From Paraburkholderia silviterrae (GTDB lineage: Bacteria > Pseudomonadota > Gammaproteobacteria > Burkholderiales > Burkholderiaceae): 64,000 nt of DNA. This document shows, piece by piece, positions 26,364-36,240 of the stretch (positions are counted from its first letter, which is position 1; the number at the start of each line of letters is the position of its first letter). Where the stretch lies: positions 62,599 through 126,598 of the forward strand of contig NZ_SMRP01000006.1 in assembly GCF_004353915.1 (NCBI RefSeq), written 5' to 3'. The translations under genes and the position numbers were made by a program. The notes beneath the pieces were generated by a model. The model was not told where the DNA came from. It saw only the letters and a list, made by a program, of their open reading frames with translations, and searched no databases.

Positions 26364-26801
26364 CTACCGCTTGTGTATCACCGAATCGAGCACGAAGCAG
26401 GTCGTCATGTTCTGTACACCGTCCATTGCGCTAATCGCCCCCCAGATTTCGGTGATACGGTCGTGGCACGTCGCCTCGATTTGCACGAGCAAATCGACCT
26501 CACCGCTGAGTACAGCGCAATCTCGTACCTCCGGGATTCGCTCGAGTGCCGCGAGCACATTCGCGCCGCGCATCCGGTCCTTCCGATAGACGAGCATCAC
26601 AGCGCGTACCGGCACCACATCATCCGGCAACGCGAGCCGCACCGTATATCCCGCTATAATCTTCAAAGCTTCCAGCCGGTCGACGCGGTGTCGAACAGCC
26701 TGTCTCGACAGGCCTATCCTGTCGGCTAATACAGCGAGTGGTATCCGGGCGTCGACGCACAAAGCATCGATGATCTTCTGGTCGATACCGTCAACCTTCA
26801 T
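26364..26801 (-). CDS. Lrp/AsnC-family transcriptional regulator
   Basis: A 145-aa amino-acid-responsive regulator from the ATG at 26801. The N-terminal winged HTH is classic (VDGIDQKIIDALCVDARIPL, ADRIGLSRQAVRHRVDRLEA). It is followed by the RAM ligand-binding/oligomerisation domain (VRAVMLVYRKDRMRGANVLA, VRDCAVLSGEVDLLVQIEAT). Its start overlaps the end of the homocysteine S-methyltransferase gene by 11 bases, so it is the last gene of the long operon. A second Lrp gene lies at the operon's head (35713). Lrp regulators usually sense an amino acid handled by the genes they accompany; which of the two controls the operon is not visible. Confidence 0.88.
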   Translation of the reverse strand: MKVDGIDQKIIDALCVDARIPLAVLADRIGLSRQAVRHRVDRLEALKIIAGYTVRLALPDDVVPVRAVMLVYRKDRMRGANVLAALERIPEVRDCAVLSGEVDLLVQIEATCHDRITEIWGAISAMDGVQNMTTCFVLDSVIHKR

Positions 26802-27726
26802 TGCGCACCCCGATCTGTCCAGCTTCGCGAGCCTTGACCGCACCACGCAGTGCCGCGATGTGGGCAGGCCCGATCCCGCAACACCCACCGACAATCTCCG
26901 CGCCAAGCGCAATCCACTGCTCCGCCCATTTTAGATAGCCCGGAGGGTCAAGATCGCCTCGCAGTTCGTCGAGTTCAGCGTTTGCCTGCGCATCGTCGCG
27001 TTGCGGCGGAAACGCGTTTGCGTAGATACCGATCGGTAAAGTCGCGCCCGCGCATTCGAGTAGCGATTGGACGGCTTTCACGGCGGCGCTCATCACTTCG
27101 GGCTGGCTGCAGTTGAACAGCACTGCGGCCGCGCGCGCCGACAAGGCGGCGTCGACCGCCTTCTCTATCGTCTGTCCGGATCGCAGCAAAGGCTGCTTGC
27201 TCTCATTGATCTCATCGCGCAGCGTGAACGACACCCACAGTGGTTTCGGATTCGCACCCAGCGCACGCCGCACCGCGCCAATCTCGTCGGTCAGGCTTTG
27301 CGTTTCGGCAAGCCAAAGGTCAACGTACGGATCGAGCCCGCGAACAAGCGTCGCGAGAATCATATCGGCACGTCGATTGTCGAACAGGTCGGGCCTGTAT
27401 GAGCCGCCTGTCGGCGGTAGCGAGCCCGCTACGCGCACGTGCCGTGACGCTCGCTCGGCGGCCTGTCGCGCGAGTTGCCCGGCGTGCGCTGCGAGCGTGG
27501 CACCATCGCAGCGAAACCGGTCCGCGCCGATATGGAACGGGACGATTGCATAGCTGTTCGCGGTGATGACGTCGGCGCCCGCTGCGATAAATGCATCATG
27601 GGCGAGCCCAACGTAGTGCGGCGCTTCCATCAATGCGAGCGCCGACCATTCCGGCTGCCTGAATGGTGCACCCATTCGTGCCAGTTCGCGCCCCATGCCG
27701 CCGTCAAGTATCGTGATACGGTTCAC
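26791..27726 (-). CDS. homocysteine S-methyltransferase family protein (MmuM/BHMT-like)
   Basis: A 311-aa TIM-barrel zinc enzyme that transfers a methyl group to homocysteine or a similar thiol, for example from S-methylmethionine. Conserved features are the opening ITILDGGMGRELARMGAP, the block AGADVITANSY, the first zinc Cys in AAVLFNCSQPEVM and the paired cysteines in IVGGCCGIGPAHIAAL. I prefer the GTG at 27726, which has AAAAGGA eight bases upstream, over the GTG at 27753 within the end of the preceding gene. It lies between the DapA-like and Lrp genes. In this setting it could recycle or scavenge a methyl-sulfur compound released upstream. Confidence 0.88.
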   Translation of the reverse strand: MNRITILDGGMGRELARMGAPFRQPEWSALALMEAPHYVGLAHDAFIAAGADVITANSYAIVPFHIGADRFRCDGATLAAHAGQLARQAAERASRHVRVAGSLPPTGGSYRPDLFDNRRADMILATLVRGLDPYVDLWLAETQSLTDEIGAVRRALGANPKPLWVSFTLRDEINESKQPLLRSGQTIEKAVDAALSARAAAVLFNCSQPEVMSAAVKAVQSLLECAGATLPIGIYANAFPPQRDDAQANAELDELRGDLDPPGYLKWAEQWIALGAEIVGGCCGIGPAHIAALRGAVKAREAGQIGVRNEG

Positions 27727-27740
27727 TGTCCAAGTCCTTT

Positions 27741-28670
27741 TTAGCTTATCCACCCCTGTTTCAACACGATTGCTTCACACGCGGCTTCTGCGCGATCAAA
27801 CGCGTCCATCAGCGTTGAATGAAAGCGCGTGTCGTGCGGAGTCAACGGCAGCCGGATGCCATCTTGCATCTTGCCCCTGCGCGCGAGCAGCCACTTCACC
27901 GGGATCGGGTTCGCTTCAGCAAACAACGCGTGATGCAGTTCAACCAACTCGAGTTGCATCGCGCGCACCATCTTTGCGTCGCCGGCAAGCGCAGCGTCGC
28001 ACAGCGCGGCCATCACGCGCGGCATCACGTTCGCCGTCACCGATATGTTGCCCCTGCCACCCATCAACATCAGCAATGGTGCTGTCGCATCATCGCCGCT
28101 ATAGACCCCAAAGCTGGTCGGCGCAGCGCGCAGCAGGCGCATCCCACGTTCCAGGTCACCCGTCGCGTCCTTGATGCCGACTATCCCCGGCACTTGCGCA
28201 AGGCGCAGCACGGTGTCGTTCTGGAGATCTGCGCCGGTTCGACCCGGGACGTTGTAGAGGATGACCGGCAGATCGACCTCCTCAGCGATCCGCCGGAAAT
28301 GCCGGTACAGGCCTTCCTGAGTCGGCTTGTTGTAGTACGGCACGACTTGCAGCGAAGCGCTCGCGCCAAGCGCTCCTGCACGCTTCGTCAGCTCTATCGC
28401 CTCGGCCGTTGAGTTGGCACCGCTGCCGGCAATCACCGGGATGCGGCCACCCGCGTGCTCGACACAGACTTCGATCACCCGCAGATGCTCTTCGACGGAA
28501 ACCGTCGGCGATTCGCCGGTCGTGCCGACCGCGACGAGCGCCGCGGTGCCGCTGGCGACGTGCCAGTCGACTAACTCACGCAATGCGGGAAGATCGAGAC
28601 TGCCGTCGTTGTGCATCGGGGTCACGAGCGCAACGATACTGCCTCGAATCGGATGGGCCTTTTGATTCAT
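27741..28670 (-). CDS. dapA: 4-hydroxy-tetrahydrodipicolinate synthase (DapA) family aldolase
   Basis: A 309-aa class I aldolase of the DHDPS family, which condenses pyruvate with aspartate semialdehyde. All hallmarks are present: [53 protein letters not shown], the YNVPGRTG tyrosine and the Schiff-base Lys in [14 protein letters not shown]. The start is the ATG at 28670; a TTG further upstream overlaps the preceding gene. As part of an operon with homoserine dehydrogenase it is well placed to remove aspartate semialdehyde, or to act on a related aldehyde, rather than to be the housekeeping lysine enzyme. The symbol is assigned by family only. Confidence 0.85.
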   Translation of the reverse strand: MNQKAHPIRGSIVALVTPMHNDGSLDLPALRELVDWHVASGTAALVAVGTTGESPTVSVEEHLRVIEVCVEHAGGRIPVIAGSGANSTAEAIELTKRAGALGASASLQVVPYYNKPTQEGLYRHFRRIAEEVDLPVILYNVPGRTGADLQNDTVLRLAQVPGIVGIKDATGDLERGMRLLRAAPTSFGVYSGDDATAPLLMLMGGRGNISVTANVMPRVMAALCDAALAGDAKMVRAMQLELVELHHALFAEANPIPVKWLLARRGKMQDGIRLPLTPHDTRFHSTLMDAFDRAEAACEAIVLKQGWIS

Positions 28671-28695
28671 GTTTCGCTTTACGCAGGCTGGGAGT

Positions 28696-29865
28696 TCAGA
28701 TGCGTTCAAGGGCTTGCACGACGTCTGCCTTCAGGTCGTCGATGTGCTCGACACCTACCGCGTAGCGGATGAAGTTCATCGGTATATCCGCCGCGCGCAT
28801 CTGCTCTGCAGACATCGTCCCGGCCCACATCGCCGCTGTATGTATCACGAGTGAATCGACGCCGCCGAGATTGCCTGCGTTGAGCGGCACGCGCAGTGCC
28901 TCAACGAAGCATTGCGCTTCGTCGTAGCCTCCCCGCACGCCGAACGCGACCACGCCGCCAAAGCCGCGCATCTGTCGGCGTGCGAGTGCATGTTGTGGAT
29001 GGCTGGGCAAGCCCGGGTAAAACACGCGCTCGATTTTCGGATGGACTTCGAGGAACTCGGCGAGCGCCAGTGCGTTCGCGTTGATTCGCTCGATGCGCAA
29101 GGGTAATGTGCGCAGGCCGCGCAGCAGCAGCCACGCGTCCATCGGCGATAGAACCGAACCGAGCGTGATGTGCGTATGCCAGATCTGCTCGGCAAGCACA
29201 CGGCTTGTGCAGATTACCCCGCCGGTAAGATCGTGATGTCCACCCAGATACTTGGTCGCGCTGTGCACGACGATGTCGACGCCAAGACGACCAGGCTGCT
29301 GATTAACTGGCGAAGCAAACGTGTTATCCGCGAGCGTGAGAATGCCGCGCGCCCGCGCAATCTCGGTCACCGCGGATATGTCGGTCACGAGCAGCAACGG
29401 ATTGACCGGGGTCTCGATAACGATCAGCCGGGTGTTCGGACGAATAGCCCGGTCAAACGCGGCGATATCTGTCTGGTCGACAAACGTCACCTCGACGCCG
29501 AATTTGCGCAACATGTCGTCGAGCATTTTGGTCGTGCTCATGTAGTGACGAGACTGACCGATAACGTGGTCACCCGCCTTCACGACGCTGAGGATCGCCG
29601 TCGCGATTGCGCCCATCCCGGAGGCAGTGACGAGCGCCGTCTCGGTGCCCTCGAGCTCAGCCATGATTGCCTTGACGCGCTCGTGAACGGGATTGCCGTA
29701 GCGTGTGTAATTGCGAGGATGCTGAGGAACGCTCGACATCTCAGTGAATTCCTCACTGCCTGCCGCCTTGAATACGGCAGAATAGTGGATGGCCGGCGCA
29801 ACTGTCTTCTCGTCGGTCACATCGCGGTCAGCCGCGAGCGCCAACGTTTCAAGCTTGTATCCCAT
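28696..29865 (-). CDS. PLP-dependent trans-sulfuration enzyme (cystathionine gamma-synthase/gamma-lyase family)
   Basis: A 389-aa fold-type I PLP enzyme of the Cys/Met metabolism family. Visible are the cofactor Tyr-Arg region [15 protein letters not shown], the [12 protein letters not shown] loop, the Asp in [16 protein letters not shown], the Schiff-base Lys in [18 protein letters not shown] and the C-terminal [18 protein letters not shown]. These enzymes carry out gamma-elimination or gamma-replacement on O- or S-substituted homoserines. The usual LIRLSVGIED tail reads [13 protein letters not shown] here. I chose the ATG at 29865 (GAGGAAGAC upstream). In this operon a gamma-lyase giving homoserine or 2-oxobutyrate from an imported amino acid is the most attractive role. 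Confidence 0.87.
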   Translation of the reverse strand: MGYKLETLALAADRDVTDEKTVAPAIHYSAVFKAAGSEEFTEMSSVPQHPRNYTRYGNPVHERVKAIMAELEGTETALVTASGMGAIATAILSVVKAGDHVIGQSRHYMSTTKMLDDMLRKFGVEVTFVDQTDIAAFDRAIRPNTRLIVIETPVNPLLLVTDISAVTEIARARGILTLADNTFASPVNQQPGRLGVDIVVHSATKYLGGHHDLTGGVICTSRVLAEQIWHTHITLGSVLSPMDAWLLLRGLRTLPLRIERINANALALAEFLEVHPKIERVFYPGLPSHPQHALARRQMRGFGGVVAFGVRGGYDEAQCFVEALRVPLNAGNLGGVDSLVIHTAAMWAGTMSAEQMRAADIPMNFIRYAVGVEHIDDLKADVVQALERI

Positions 29866-29910
29866 GTCTTCCTCGGAATGGTCGATATGCTTTGTCAATT
29901 CGTTGCTGCG

Positions 29911-30606
29911 CTATACGCGCACGTTTCCCAGATGCCGGTTCAAGATGCCTTCCACGCGCTTCAATACGGTCGATAAAATCGCCGTTATGCCGACGTACAC
30001 GACGCCAGCGAGCATCAGGGCATCAGTCGTGTAAGTTTCGACGGAGATTCGCCGTGCCACACCGGTAAGATCGAGCACAGTAATCGTGCTCGCGAGCGCG
30101 GTCGACTTGAGTTGCAGCACGATCTCGTTCCCGAGTGTCGGCGCGACGATGCCGATCGCACGTGGCACGACAACAAACCAGGTCAACATGAAACGACTCA
30201 TCCCGAAGGCAAGCGCCGCTTCCTTCTCGCCCGCCAGGACCCCCGCGATCCCGCCACGAATGTCTTCGGCCATGTAGGCAGAAAGATTTAACGTCAGCGC
30301 ACACAATGCGCACGAAAACGAGCCTCCGAAAAGCAGCCACAGCGGCGACGCGCGGACAAACGCGAATTGCGCGAGTCCGTAATACATCACGAAGATTTGT
30401 ACGAGCAGCGGCGTTCCGCGGAACACGGACATGAAGAGACGGCTGGGTGTGGACAACCAGCGGCTCTCAGATGCGCGCGCGACCGCGAGCGGCACCGCAA
30501 GCGCAAAAGCAAGTGCGCATGACAGGACCAGAAGTTGAACCGTAACCCACACACCGCGCACGATGTCCGAGCCGGACTGGGTCATCAGGGAGAGAACTTC
30601 GTTCAT
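29911..30606 (-). CDS. polar amino acid ABC transporter permease (HisM/ArtM-like)
   Basis: A 231-aa inner-membrane permease with about five helices. It carries the His/Glu/Gln/Arg/opine signature: SLMTQSGSDIVRGVWVTVQL, SRLFMSVFRGTPLLVQIFVM and the EAA-loop GEKEAALAFGMSRFMLTWFV before VPRAIGIVAPTLGNE. It pairs with the permease at 30619, whose stop is 12 bases away, to form the heterodimeric channel of the importer. Substrate class: a polar or charged amino acid; exact substrate unknown. Confidence 0.9.
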   Translation of the reverse strand: MNEVLSLMTQSGSDIVRGVWVTVQLLVLSCALAFALAVPLAVARASESRWLSTPSRLFMSVFRGTPLLVQIFVMYYGLAQFAFVRASPLWLLFGGSFSCALCALTLNLSAYMAEDIRGGIAGVLAGEKEAALAFGMSRFMLTWFVVVPRAIGIVAPTLGNEIVLQLKSTALASTITVLDLTGVARRISVETYTTDALMLAGVVYVGITAILSTVLKRVEGILNRHLGNVRV

Positions 30607-30618
30607 GGCAGAGCCTGT

Positions 30619-31296
30619 TCAGGTTCGTTTCGCATAGCCCCGTCCCGCGATGCGTTCGAGCCACACAAATGCGGGATTGGAAACTGCGAGAAAGCCGAAG
30701 TAGACAACACCAACCGTCAAGTAAAAGATGAACGGCTGTTTGGTAAATTGCGCCGCGATGTTGGCCTTTCTGAGCATGTCTTCGAGTCCGACGATCGAGA
30801 CGAGCGACGTGTCCTTTAGCAGGTTCTGCCACATGTTGTTCAGACTCGGCAAACAGATCCGCCACGCCTGCGGCAAACGTACGAACCACAGCGTCTGCAG
30901 CCGAGTCATCCCGTACGCGCGCGCCGCCTCAATCTGCCCGGCTGATACAGCGAGGAAAGCCCCACGAAACATCTCCGACGAATACGCCCCGAAGACTACT
31001 GCGAGCGCGAGCACGCCTGCGGAGAACGGGCTTACCGTAATCGCACCGTCGAACTGCGTATTGAGCAAACGCGACAACCCGAAGTAGCAGATCAGCAGGA
31101 TCAGGAACTCGGGGATCCCACGCAGGAAGTTGGTGACCGCATAGCTCGCGGCGCTCAGCCAGCGGACGCTCGACAGCTTCGCCGACGCGCCGGCGATACC
31201 GAGAAGCATGCCGAGCCCGAGCGCGGCGACTGCGAGTTCCAGCGTGACGAGTGCGCCCGCCGCAATCTGGGCGCCGTAATTAAGCAACATGTCCAT
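30619..31296 (-). CDS. polar amino acid ABC transporter permease (HisQ-like)
   Basis: A 225-aa membrane subunit of the same importer: helices at residues ~10-40 (GALVTLELAVAALGLGMLLG), the TNFLRGIPEFLILLICYFGL segment and the EAA loop AGQIEAARAYGMTRLQTLWF with VRLPQAWRICLPSLNNMW. It lies between the binding-protein gene and the second permease, all on one strand. A 74-base spacer before it may hold its ribosome-binding site and a processing hairpin. Confidence 0.9.
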   Translation of the reverse strand: MDMLLNYGAQIAAGALVTLELAVAALGLGMLLGIAGASAKLSSVRWLSAASYAVTNFLRGIPEFLILLICYFGLSRLLNTQFDGAITVSPFSAGVLALAVVFGAYSSEMFRGAFLAVSAGQIEAARAYGMTRLQTLWFVRLPQAWRICLPSLNNMWQNLLKDTSLVSIVGLEDMLRKANIAAQFTKQPFIFYLTVGVVYFGFLAVSNPAFVWLERIAGRGYAKRT

Positions 31297-31370
31297 CGTG
31301 GTGGAGTTCCGTGAAATGCACGCCTTGTGCGCGCGCCGCAGGACTGCAGCCGCGCGTGCCGGATGCGAGC

Positions 31371-32150
31371 TTATTGCGGTGCGATGCTGAACGGGAAATA
31401 GCGCTTGCTTACCGTCGAGAATGTCCCGTCGGCCTGTACCTGCGCGATGCCCTTGTCGAACTTGGCCTTCAGCGGTGCGTCACCCTTGCGCACGGCTATC
31501 GCCGTGCCTTCGCCGAAGATTTCCGCATCGGCGATCGGCTTGCCGACGAAATTGAAGCCTTCCTTTTTCCCGGTCTTTGTTAGCCAGTCATAAGCCACAG
31601 TGTTGTCCGCAAGCACCGCGTCAATGCGCCCGGCTTCGAGATCGAGCCATGCTTCGTCAAGCGTCTGATACACCTTGACGTTGATGCCCGACTGACTCGC
31701 AGGCAATCGGCGGCGCAGCCAGGATTCGTGAGTCGAGGCGGTCTGCACACCAATCGTCTTGCCTCTGAGCATGGCTGGACTGTCCGTGATACCTGAACCT
31801 TGCTTCGCGACGAACTGCACGGGTGCCGTCGTGAAGATACGGGTGAAATCGACCGACTGCTCGCGCTCAGGAGTCTTTGACATCTGCGCAAGCACCGCGT
31901 CGATCTGCTTGGCCTTGAGTGCCGGAATCAGCGCGTCGAAATCCATCGTTACCCACTGGCACTTGACCTTCATGTCTTCGCACATCTTCTTGCCGATGTC
32001 GATCTCCATGCCCTGTAGCGTGCCGGACGCGTCCTTGTATTCAAACGGTGCATAGTCGGCGAGCGTGCCGACGCGCACCACCTGCTCGGCATGTGCGACG
32101 GGCCCCAGCAACGCCGCGCCCGCACACAACGATTGAAGCAGCTTCTTCAT
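31371..32150 (-). CDS. amino acid ABC transporter periplasmic binding protein
   Basis: A 259-aa type II periplasmic binding protein (family 3). The signal peptide MKKLLQSLCAGAALLGPVAH is cleaved after AHA. The mature part has VRVGTLADYAPFEYKDASG, the LQGMEIDIGKKMCED ligand-binding strand, KTPEREQSVDFTRIF and LRGKTIGVQTASTHE. The ATG at 32150 follows GGAGAAATC. The charged residues seen around the cleft are like those of Lys/Arg/His/ornithine-binding proteins, consistent with a basic or polar amino acid such as canavanine or homoserine, but this is inference. Confidence 0.9.
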   Translation of the reverse strand: MKKLLQSLCAGAALLGPVAHAEQVVRVGTLADYAPFEYKDASGTLQGMEIDIGKKMCEDMKVKCQWVTMDFDALIPALKAKQIDAVLAQMSKTPEREQSVDFTRIFTTAPVQFVAKQGSGITDSPAMLRGKTIGVQTASTHESWLRRRLPASQSGINVKVYQTLDEAWLDLEAGRIDAVLADNTVAYDWLTKTGKKEGFNFVGKPIADAEIFGEGTAIAVRKGDAPLKAKFDKGIAQVQADGTFSTVSKRYFPFSIAPQ

Positions 32151-32181
32151 GATTTCTCCTCCGGTTGGCAATGGTTTTGCA

Positions 32182-32979
32182 TCAGATGATGCTGGACAGA
32201 AACTTTTGGAATCGCGGCGATTTCTGGGTAGCGAAGACTTCATCGGGACTGCCGTCCTCTTCGATCCGCCCCTGATGGACAAATACGACGCGATTGGCAA
32301 CTTCGCGCGCAAAGCCCATCTCGTGCGTAACGACCAACATCGTGCGACCCTCATCAGCGAGCGAGCGCATGACCTTCAGCACCTCACCAACAAGCTCCGG
32401 ATCAAGCGCAGATGTTGGCTCGTCGAAGAGCATGACCTCCGGGTCCGTCGCCAGAGCGCGCGCAATCGCAACACGTTGTTGCTGGCCGCCTGACAACTGG
32501 TTCGGGTAGTGCTCGCACTTGCCCGCGAGGCCGACACGTTCCAGCATCGCTATGGCTTTGTCACGCGCCTCGCGCTTTGGCACACCAAGCACTCGCACCG
32601 GCGCGAACATCACGTTTTGCATAACCGTCATGTGTGCCCACAGGTTGAACTGCTGGAAGACCATCGCGAGCTTGCGACGTACACGCATTACCTGCTTCGG
32701 ATCGGCGGCGGCGAGCACACCGCTCTTGCCCATGGGTTTCAGTGTGAGCGTCTCGCCATTCACACAGATCCGACCACGGTCGGGCGTCTCCAGCAGGTTG
32801 ATGCATCTGAGGAACGTGCTCTTGCCTGATCCACTGCTTCCAAGGATCGACACGACCTCGTGATTGCGGGCGGTCAACGAGATACCCTTCAACACCTCAA
32901 CCCCACCAAATGACTTATGAATATCCTCGACAACCAGCACATCAGCCGCTGGTTTGCATGCAGGGATTGCTGCTGCCAT
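32182..32979 (-). CDS. polar amino acid ABC transporter ATP-binding protein (HisP/GlnQ-like)
   Basis: A 265-aa ATPase that drives the importer. Walker [19 protein letters not shown], the Q-loop [13 protein letters not shown], the ABC signature [15 protein letters not shown], Walker [16 protein letters not shown] and the H-loop [13 protein letters not shown] are all present. The inserted segment [16 protein letters not shown] is usual for HisP-type proteins. I prefer the ATG at 32979, which has a GAGGGAG ribosome-binding site, over 33009. It lies between the aldehyde dehydrogenase and the binding-protein gene. Confidence 0.92.
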   Translation of the reverse strand: MAAAIPACKPAADVLVVEDIHKSFGGVEVLKGISLTARNHEVVSILGSSGSGKSTFLRCINLLETPDRGRICVNGETLTLKPMGKSGVLAAADPKQVMRVRRKLAMVFQQFNLWAHMTVMQNVMFAPVRVLGVPKREARDKAIAMLERVGLAGKCEHYPNQLSGGQQQRVAIARALATDPEVMLFDEPTSALDPELVGEVLKVMRSLADEGRTMLVVTHEMGFAREVANRVVFVHQGRIEEDGSPDEVFATQKSPRFQKFLSSII

Positions 32980-33056
32980 TCCCGACTCCCTCTTCGATAC
33001 GTTACTCATTGCCCAGGGGCGTGCGGTGCCGGCGCATCGAGCGCCGGCACCTCGCG

Positions 33057-34487
33057 TCAACTCGACAGCGCCCGGTTACGCCTGAAGCAGACCACCTTCG
33101 GCTGCGTCATTTCTGTCATCGCGAACCGCACGCCTTCGCGTCCCAGCGACCCATACTTGAACCCGCCAAACGGCATGCCGTCGAAGCGGTAGTCCGAGGA
33201 ATCGTTGATCATCACGCCACCCGCCTGCAGGCGCTCGGCCGCGCCAAGTGCAATCTCGAGCCGGCTTGTGAAGACCCCGGCGTGAAGACTGCTTTCAGGC
33301 GCGTTCGCGGCATCGAGCGCCTGCTGCAAGTCGGAGAATTTCGTGATCGACACTACGGGCGCAAACACTTCGTCTGCCCACACGCGGACATCACACGGGA
33401 CGTCCACCAGCACAGTGGGCTCGTACAGCGCGCCGCGCCTGCGATGGCCAGTCAATACCTTTGCGCCGTTGGAGATCGCGTCGTCAACCCAGCGTTCGAT
33501 CCTGGCCGCCTGCTCCTCGGCGATCATCGGGCCCATATCCGTCGCCTCGTCTAGCGGATCGCCGACAACCATCTTGCGGGTCAGTTCAACGACGTAACGA
33601 ACGAAAGGCTCATACGCCGCCTCAGCCACGAAGATGCGCTGGGTACCGATGCAATTCTGGCCGGCGGCCCAAAACGCGCCCGAAACGCACGATTGCGCAG
33701 CGTCCTTCAGGTCGCAGTCGGCCATAACGATCACCGGAGCGTTACCGCCGAGGTCCATCGCGATCTTCTTCAGGCCAGCCTCACGCGTGATCGCCTCGCC
33801 GGTCACCGGGCCACCTGTGAACGTCACCATTCGGATCCGCTTGTCGCGCACCAATGCAGACGCGATCTCGGCGCCACCGTGCACGATCTGTAGCGCGTCC
33901 CGAGACGCACCCGCCTCCCACAGAATCTCGACGAGCGCCTGAGCAGACAGCGGGGCCAGCAACGAAGGTTTCAGGATCACGCTATTACCGGTAGCGATTG
34001 CCGGCCCGAGCTTGTGCGCGACAAGGTTGAGCGGATCGTTGAACGGCGTAATAGCCAGAATCACGCCGAGCGGCTCCAGCGTGTAGTAGCCGCTGCGATC
34101 TTCTGAGCCTGGATAGGAATCGAACGGGATCGTTTCGCCAACCAGGCGCTTGGCTTCTTCTCCTGACAGGCGCAGCGTATTCACACAGCGTGCGACCTCC
34201 TTGCGGGCCTGCCGGAGCGGTTTGCCAGCTTCGAGCGAAATCGTGCGGGCAAGCTCTTGAGCACGCGCTTCGACGAGCGCGGCTGCGCGGAACAAGATGT
34301 CGGACCGACGGCTTCTCGCAAGAGCACCAGCCATGCTCGCGCCCAACAGAGCGCGCTCCACAATCGCAGGTGCCGACTCGACCGGTGACAGATTGACTGT
34401 CCCGACGACGGTCCCGTCATAGGGCGACAGGACGTCGCTCACGCCACCCAGCTCGAGATCCGTGGTCACTGCATCGCGCGCGGTCAT
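33057..34487 (-). CDS. NAD(P)-dependent aldehyde dehydrogenase
   Basis: A 476-aa aldehyde dehydrogenase oxidising an aldehyde to its acid in the cytoplasm. The cofactor region [20 protein letters not shown], the [16 protein letters not shown] strand, the catalytic Cys in [14 protein letters not shown] and the [11 protein letters not shown] and [15 protein letters not shown] blocks are intact. In the usual ELGG motif the Glu position is Asp ([12 protein letters not shown]). It overlaps the homoserine dehydrogenase stop by 4 bases (ATGA), so the two are translationally coupled. Aspartate semialdehyde to aspartate would fit the coupling; a succinate- or lactaldehyde-type substrate is also possible. 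Confidence 0.88.
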   Translation of the reverse strand: MTARDAVTTDLELGGVSDVLSPYDGTVVGTVNLSPVESAPAIVERALLGASMAGALARSRRSDILFRAAALVEARAQELARTISLEAGKPLRQARKEVARCVNTLRLSGEEAKRLVGETIPFDSYPGSEDRSGYYTLEPLGVILAITPFNDPLNLVAHKLGPAIATGNSVILKPSLLAPLSAQALVEILWEAGASRDALQIVHGGAEIASALVRDKRIRMVTFTGGPVTGEAITREAGLKKIAMDLGGNAPVIVMADCDLKDAAQSCVSGAFWAAGQNCIGTQRIFVAEAAYEPFVRYVVELTRKMVVGDPLDEATDMGPMIAEEQAARIERWVDDAISNGAKVLTGHRRRGALYEPTVLVDVPCDVRVWADEVFAPVVSITKFSDLQQALDAANAPESSLHAGVFTSRLEIALGAAERLQAGGVMINDSSDYRFDGMPFGGFKYGSLGREGVRFAMTEMTQPKVVCFRRNRALSS

Positions 34488-35563
34488 GCAATCACCTCTT
34501 GCCCGGTTGCGTTGATGAGGTCTCCCAGTTCGATAAGGTCCGACAGGATCGCGAACGCGGTCTCCTCGCGGCCGGCTCCGGGACCGCTGATCGTCACACT
34601 GCCGAGTACGTCGGTGTCGAAAGTGATGGCGTTAGTCACACCACTCGCGGCGCGCAGCGGATGGCCAGCCGGCAGCTTGCGTGGCTCGACGGTTGCAACC
34701 AACGTACCGTCCGGTTGGCGAGTCGCCGAACCAATCAGCCGCCAGGACAGGCCTTCAGCCGCCGCGGCACGCACCTCATCCTCGGTCAGCTCGACGATAC
34801 CTCGACAGGTCACGTCGGCTCGCGTCAGGCCCACACTCCACAGCGTGTTCGCGAGAATCACGACCTTCAACTGCACGTCCGAGCCGCTCACGTCGGCCGC
34901 CGGATTCGCTTCCGCGTAACCGCGTTGCTGTGCCTCTTTGATCGCTTCATCGAAGCTCGCGCCCGCCTCGACCTCTCCGAGCACGAAGTTCGACGTGCCG
35001 TTCAGAATGCCCGTAAAGCCACCAACATCGCAGCCACGAAGCGTTGTCGAGATCTGGCGTAAAACCGGAGTGCCGCTCATTACCGTGCCTTCGTATTTAA
35101 GGCACGCGCCCGACTTTGCCGCGGTCCGGGCCAGGTCCAGTTGCGCGAGTGCGATCGGGCCCTTGTTGGTCGTGATTACGTGCTTGCCGCATTCGAGCGC
35201 GGTGCGGCAATGTGACAGCGCTGGCTCGCCGGTATTCGGGTCGGTGTAGGTTGCCTCGACGACGACATCGACGTGCTCCGACGCGATTGCCTTGAGCACT
35301 GCGCCGAGGTTCACCTCGGGCGACACCAGTGTGCCGGGATCGCGGCGCAACGCGTCGGCATCGACACCGTTCCGGGCAGTTTCGTCGAGAACATCCAGAG
35401 CGATACCTCGTGGATTCGTCGCAATGCCGAGCCGCAGGTCCGCGACCATCGTCACGGAGAGATCGATACCCTCGGCCGACAGCATCGCGCGCTTTTTCCT
35501 GAGCAGCTCGACCAATCCTTGATTGACTCCGCCGAAGCCGACCAGTGCCAATTTGAGTTCCAT
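34484..35563 (-). CDS. homoserine dehydrogenase without ACT domain
   Basis: A 359-aa NAD(P)-dependent enzyme interconverting homoserine and aspartate semialdehyde. Seen are the Rossmann start [37 protein letters not shown], the catalytic-domain core [38 protein letters not shown] and [20 protein letters not shown]. Biosynthetic enzymes of about 430 residues carry a C-terminal ACT domain for threonine feedback; here the protein ends after the catalytic domain, as expected for a catabolic, feedback-insensitive version. The ATG at 35563 has AGGAG nine bases upstream, better than 35572. It heads the enzyme part of the operon. Confidence 0.9.
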   Translation of the reverse strand: MELKLALVGFGGVNQGLVELLRKKRAMLSAEGIDLSVTMVADLRLGIATNPRGIALDVLDETARNGVDADALRRDPGTLVSPEVNLGAVLKAIASEHVDVVVEATYTDPNTGEPALSHCRTALECGKHVITTNKGPIALAQLDLARTAAKSGACLKYEGTVMSGTPVLRQISTTLRGCDVGGFTGILNGTSNFVLGEVEAGASFDEAIKEAQQRGYAEANPAADVSGSDVQLKVVILANTLWSVGLTRADVTCRGIVELTEDEVRAAAAEGLSWRLIGSATRQPDGTLVATVEPRKLPAGHPLRAASGVTNAITFDTDVLGSVTISGPGAGREETAFAILSDLIELGDLINATGQEVIA

Positions 35564-35675
35564 TTCTTTCATCTCCTGTCAGTGAAATCAGGAAATAGTT
35601 TAGTTATGCGAAGCGTTCGACAAATTATGCGTTTCGGCAAAGATTGAGCATGCTCTTTTGCGGTTCGTTATGCTG

Positions 35676-35694
35676 GACGGCCGAATCGGCCGTC
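35676..35694. promoter_or_regulatory. perfect inverted repeat between Lrp and homoserine dehydrogenase genes
   Basis: GACGGCCG, AAT, CGGCCGTC form a perfect 8-3-8 inverted repeat 18 bases after the Lrp stop (leftward) and about 110 bases upstream of the homoserine dehydrogenase start. No T-run follows on the minus strand. It could end the Lrp transcript or be an operator for the operon promoter that should lie in 35573-35675. Confidence 0.5.
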
Positions 35695-35712
35695 TCTCAT
35701 GACACGCGGTCG

Positions 35713-36210
35713 TTAGCTTGAGGGTGGATCCTCGTCAACCTCCCTCTCAACCGGGACAAATAGCCCAATCTTGATCGAACTCAGCACGACGTTTGTATTG
35801 ATACGACGGATCATTGGATTGCTTTGCATGATCCTCGCTGTCAGCCGGTCGTATGCCTCGACGTCGGACGCCGTGATAATTGCGATCAAATCGACGGCAC
35901 CCGTCACGTAGTAAATCTGCTGGACCTCATCTTGTGACCTTGCCCATTCGCGGAACTTCGCAACTGTCTCGTAGTTTTCTCGTTCGATTTCCATTGCGGC
36001 GATGAAGGTCATCGGGCGACCGACAGCCGCTCGATCGACTACCGCGATTTCCGCGGAAATGATCCTGTCAGTGCGCATCCGCTTCAGACGTTTCTGCACA
36101 GCAGACGTGGATAAGCCGATACGGTCAGCGATGGCGTCCGCAGTCGCAGTACAGTCCCGCTGGACGATGTTCAGGATCTTGCGGTCAAAGGCGTCGAGTG
36201 CATCGGTCAT
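35713..36210 (-). CDS. Lrp/AsnC-family transcriptional regulator
   Basis: A 165-aa Lrp-type regulator at the head of the operon. The HTH is LDAFDRKILNIVQRDCTATA with DRIGLSTSAVQKRLKRMRTD. The RAM domain follows (VQQIYYVTGAVDLIAIITAS, DRLTARIMQSNPMIRRINTN). It transcribes in the same direction as the homoserine dehydrogenase gene, with 149 bases between them, and is 30 bases downstream of the unknown gene at 36241. It is only distantly similar to the other Lrp protein at 26364, so the two are not a recent duplication. It is the better positional candidate for the operon's own regulator. Confidence 0.9.
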   Translation of the reverse strand: MTDALDAFDRKILNIVQRDCTATADAIADRIGLSTSAVQKRLKRMRTDRIISAEIAVVDRAAVGRPMTFIAAMEIERENYETVAKFREWARSQDEVQQIYYVTGAVDLIAIITASDVEAYDRLTARIMQSNPMIRRINTNVVLSSIKIGLFVPVEREVDEDPPSS

Positions 36211-36240
36211 AGCGTGGCCCGCAGGTCAGATACGCAGAAT

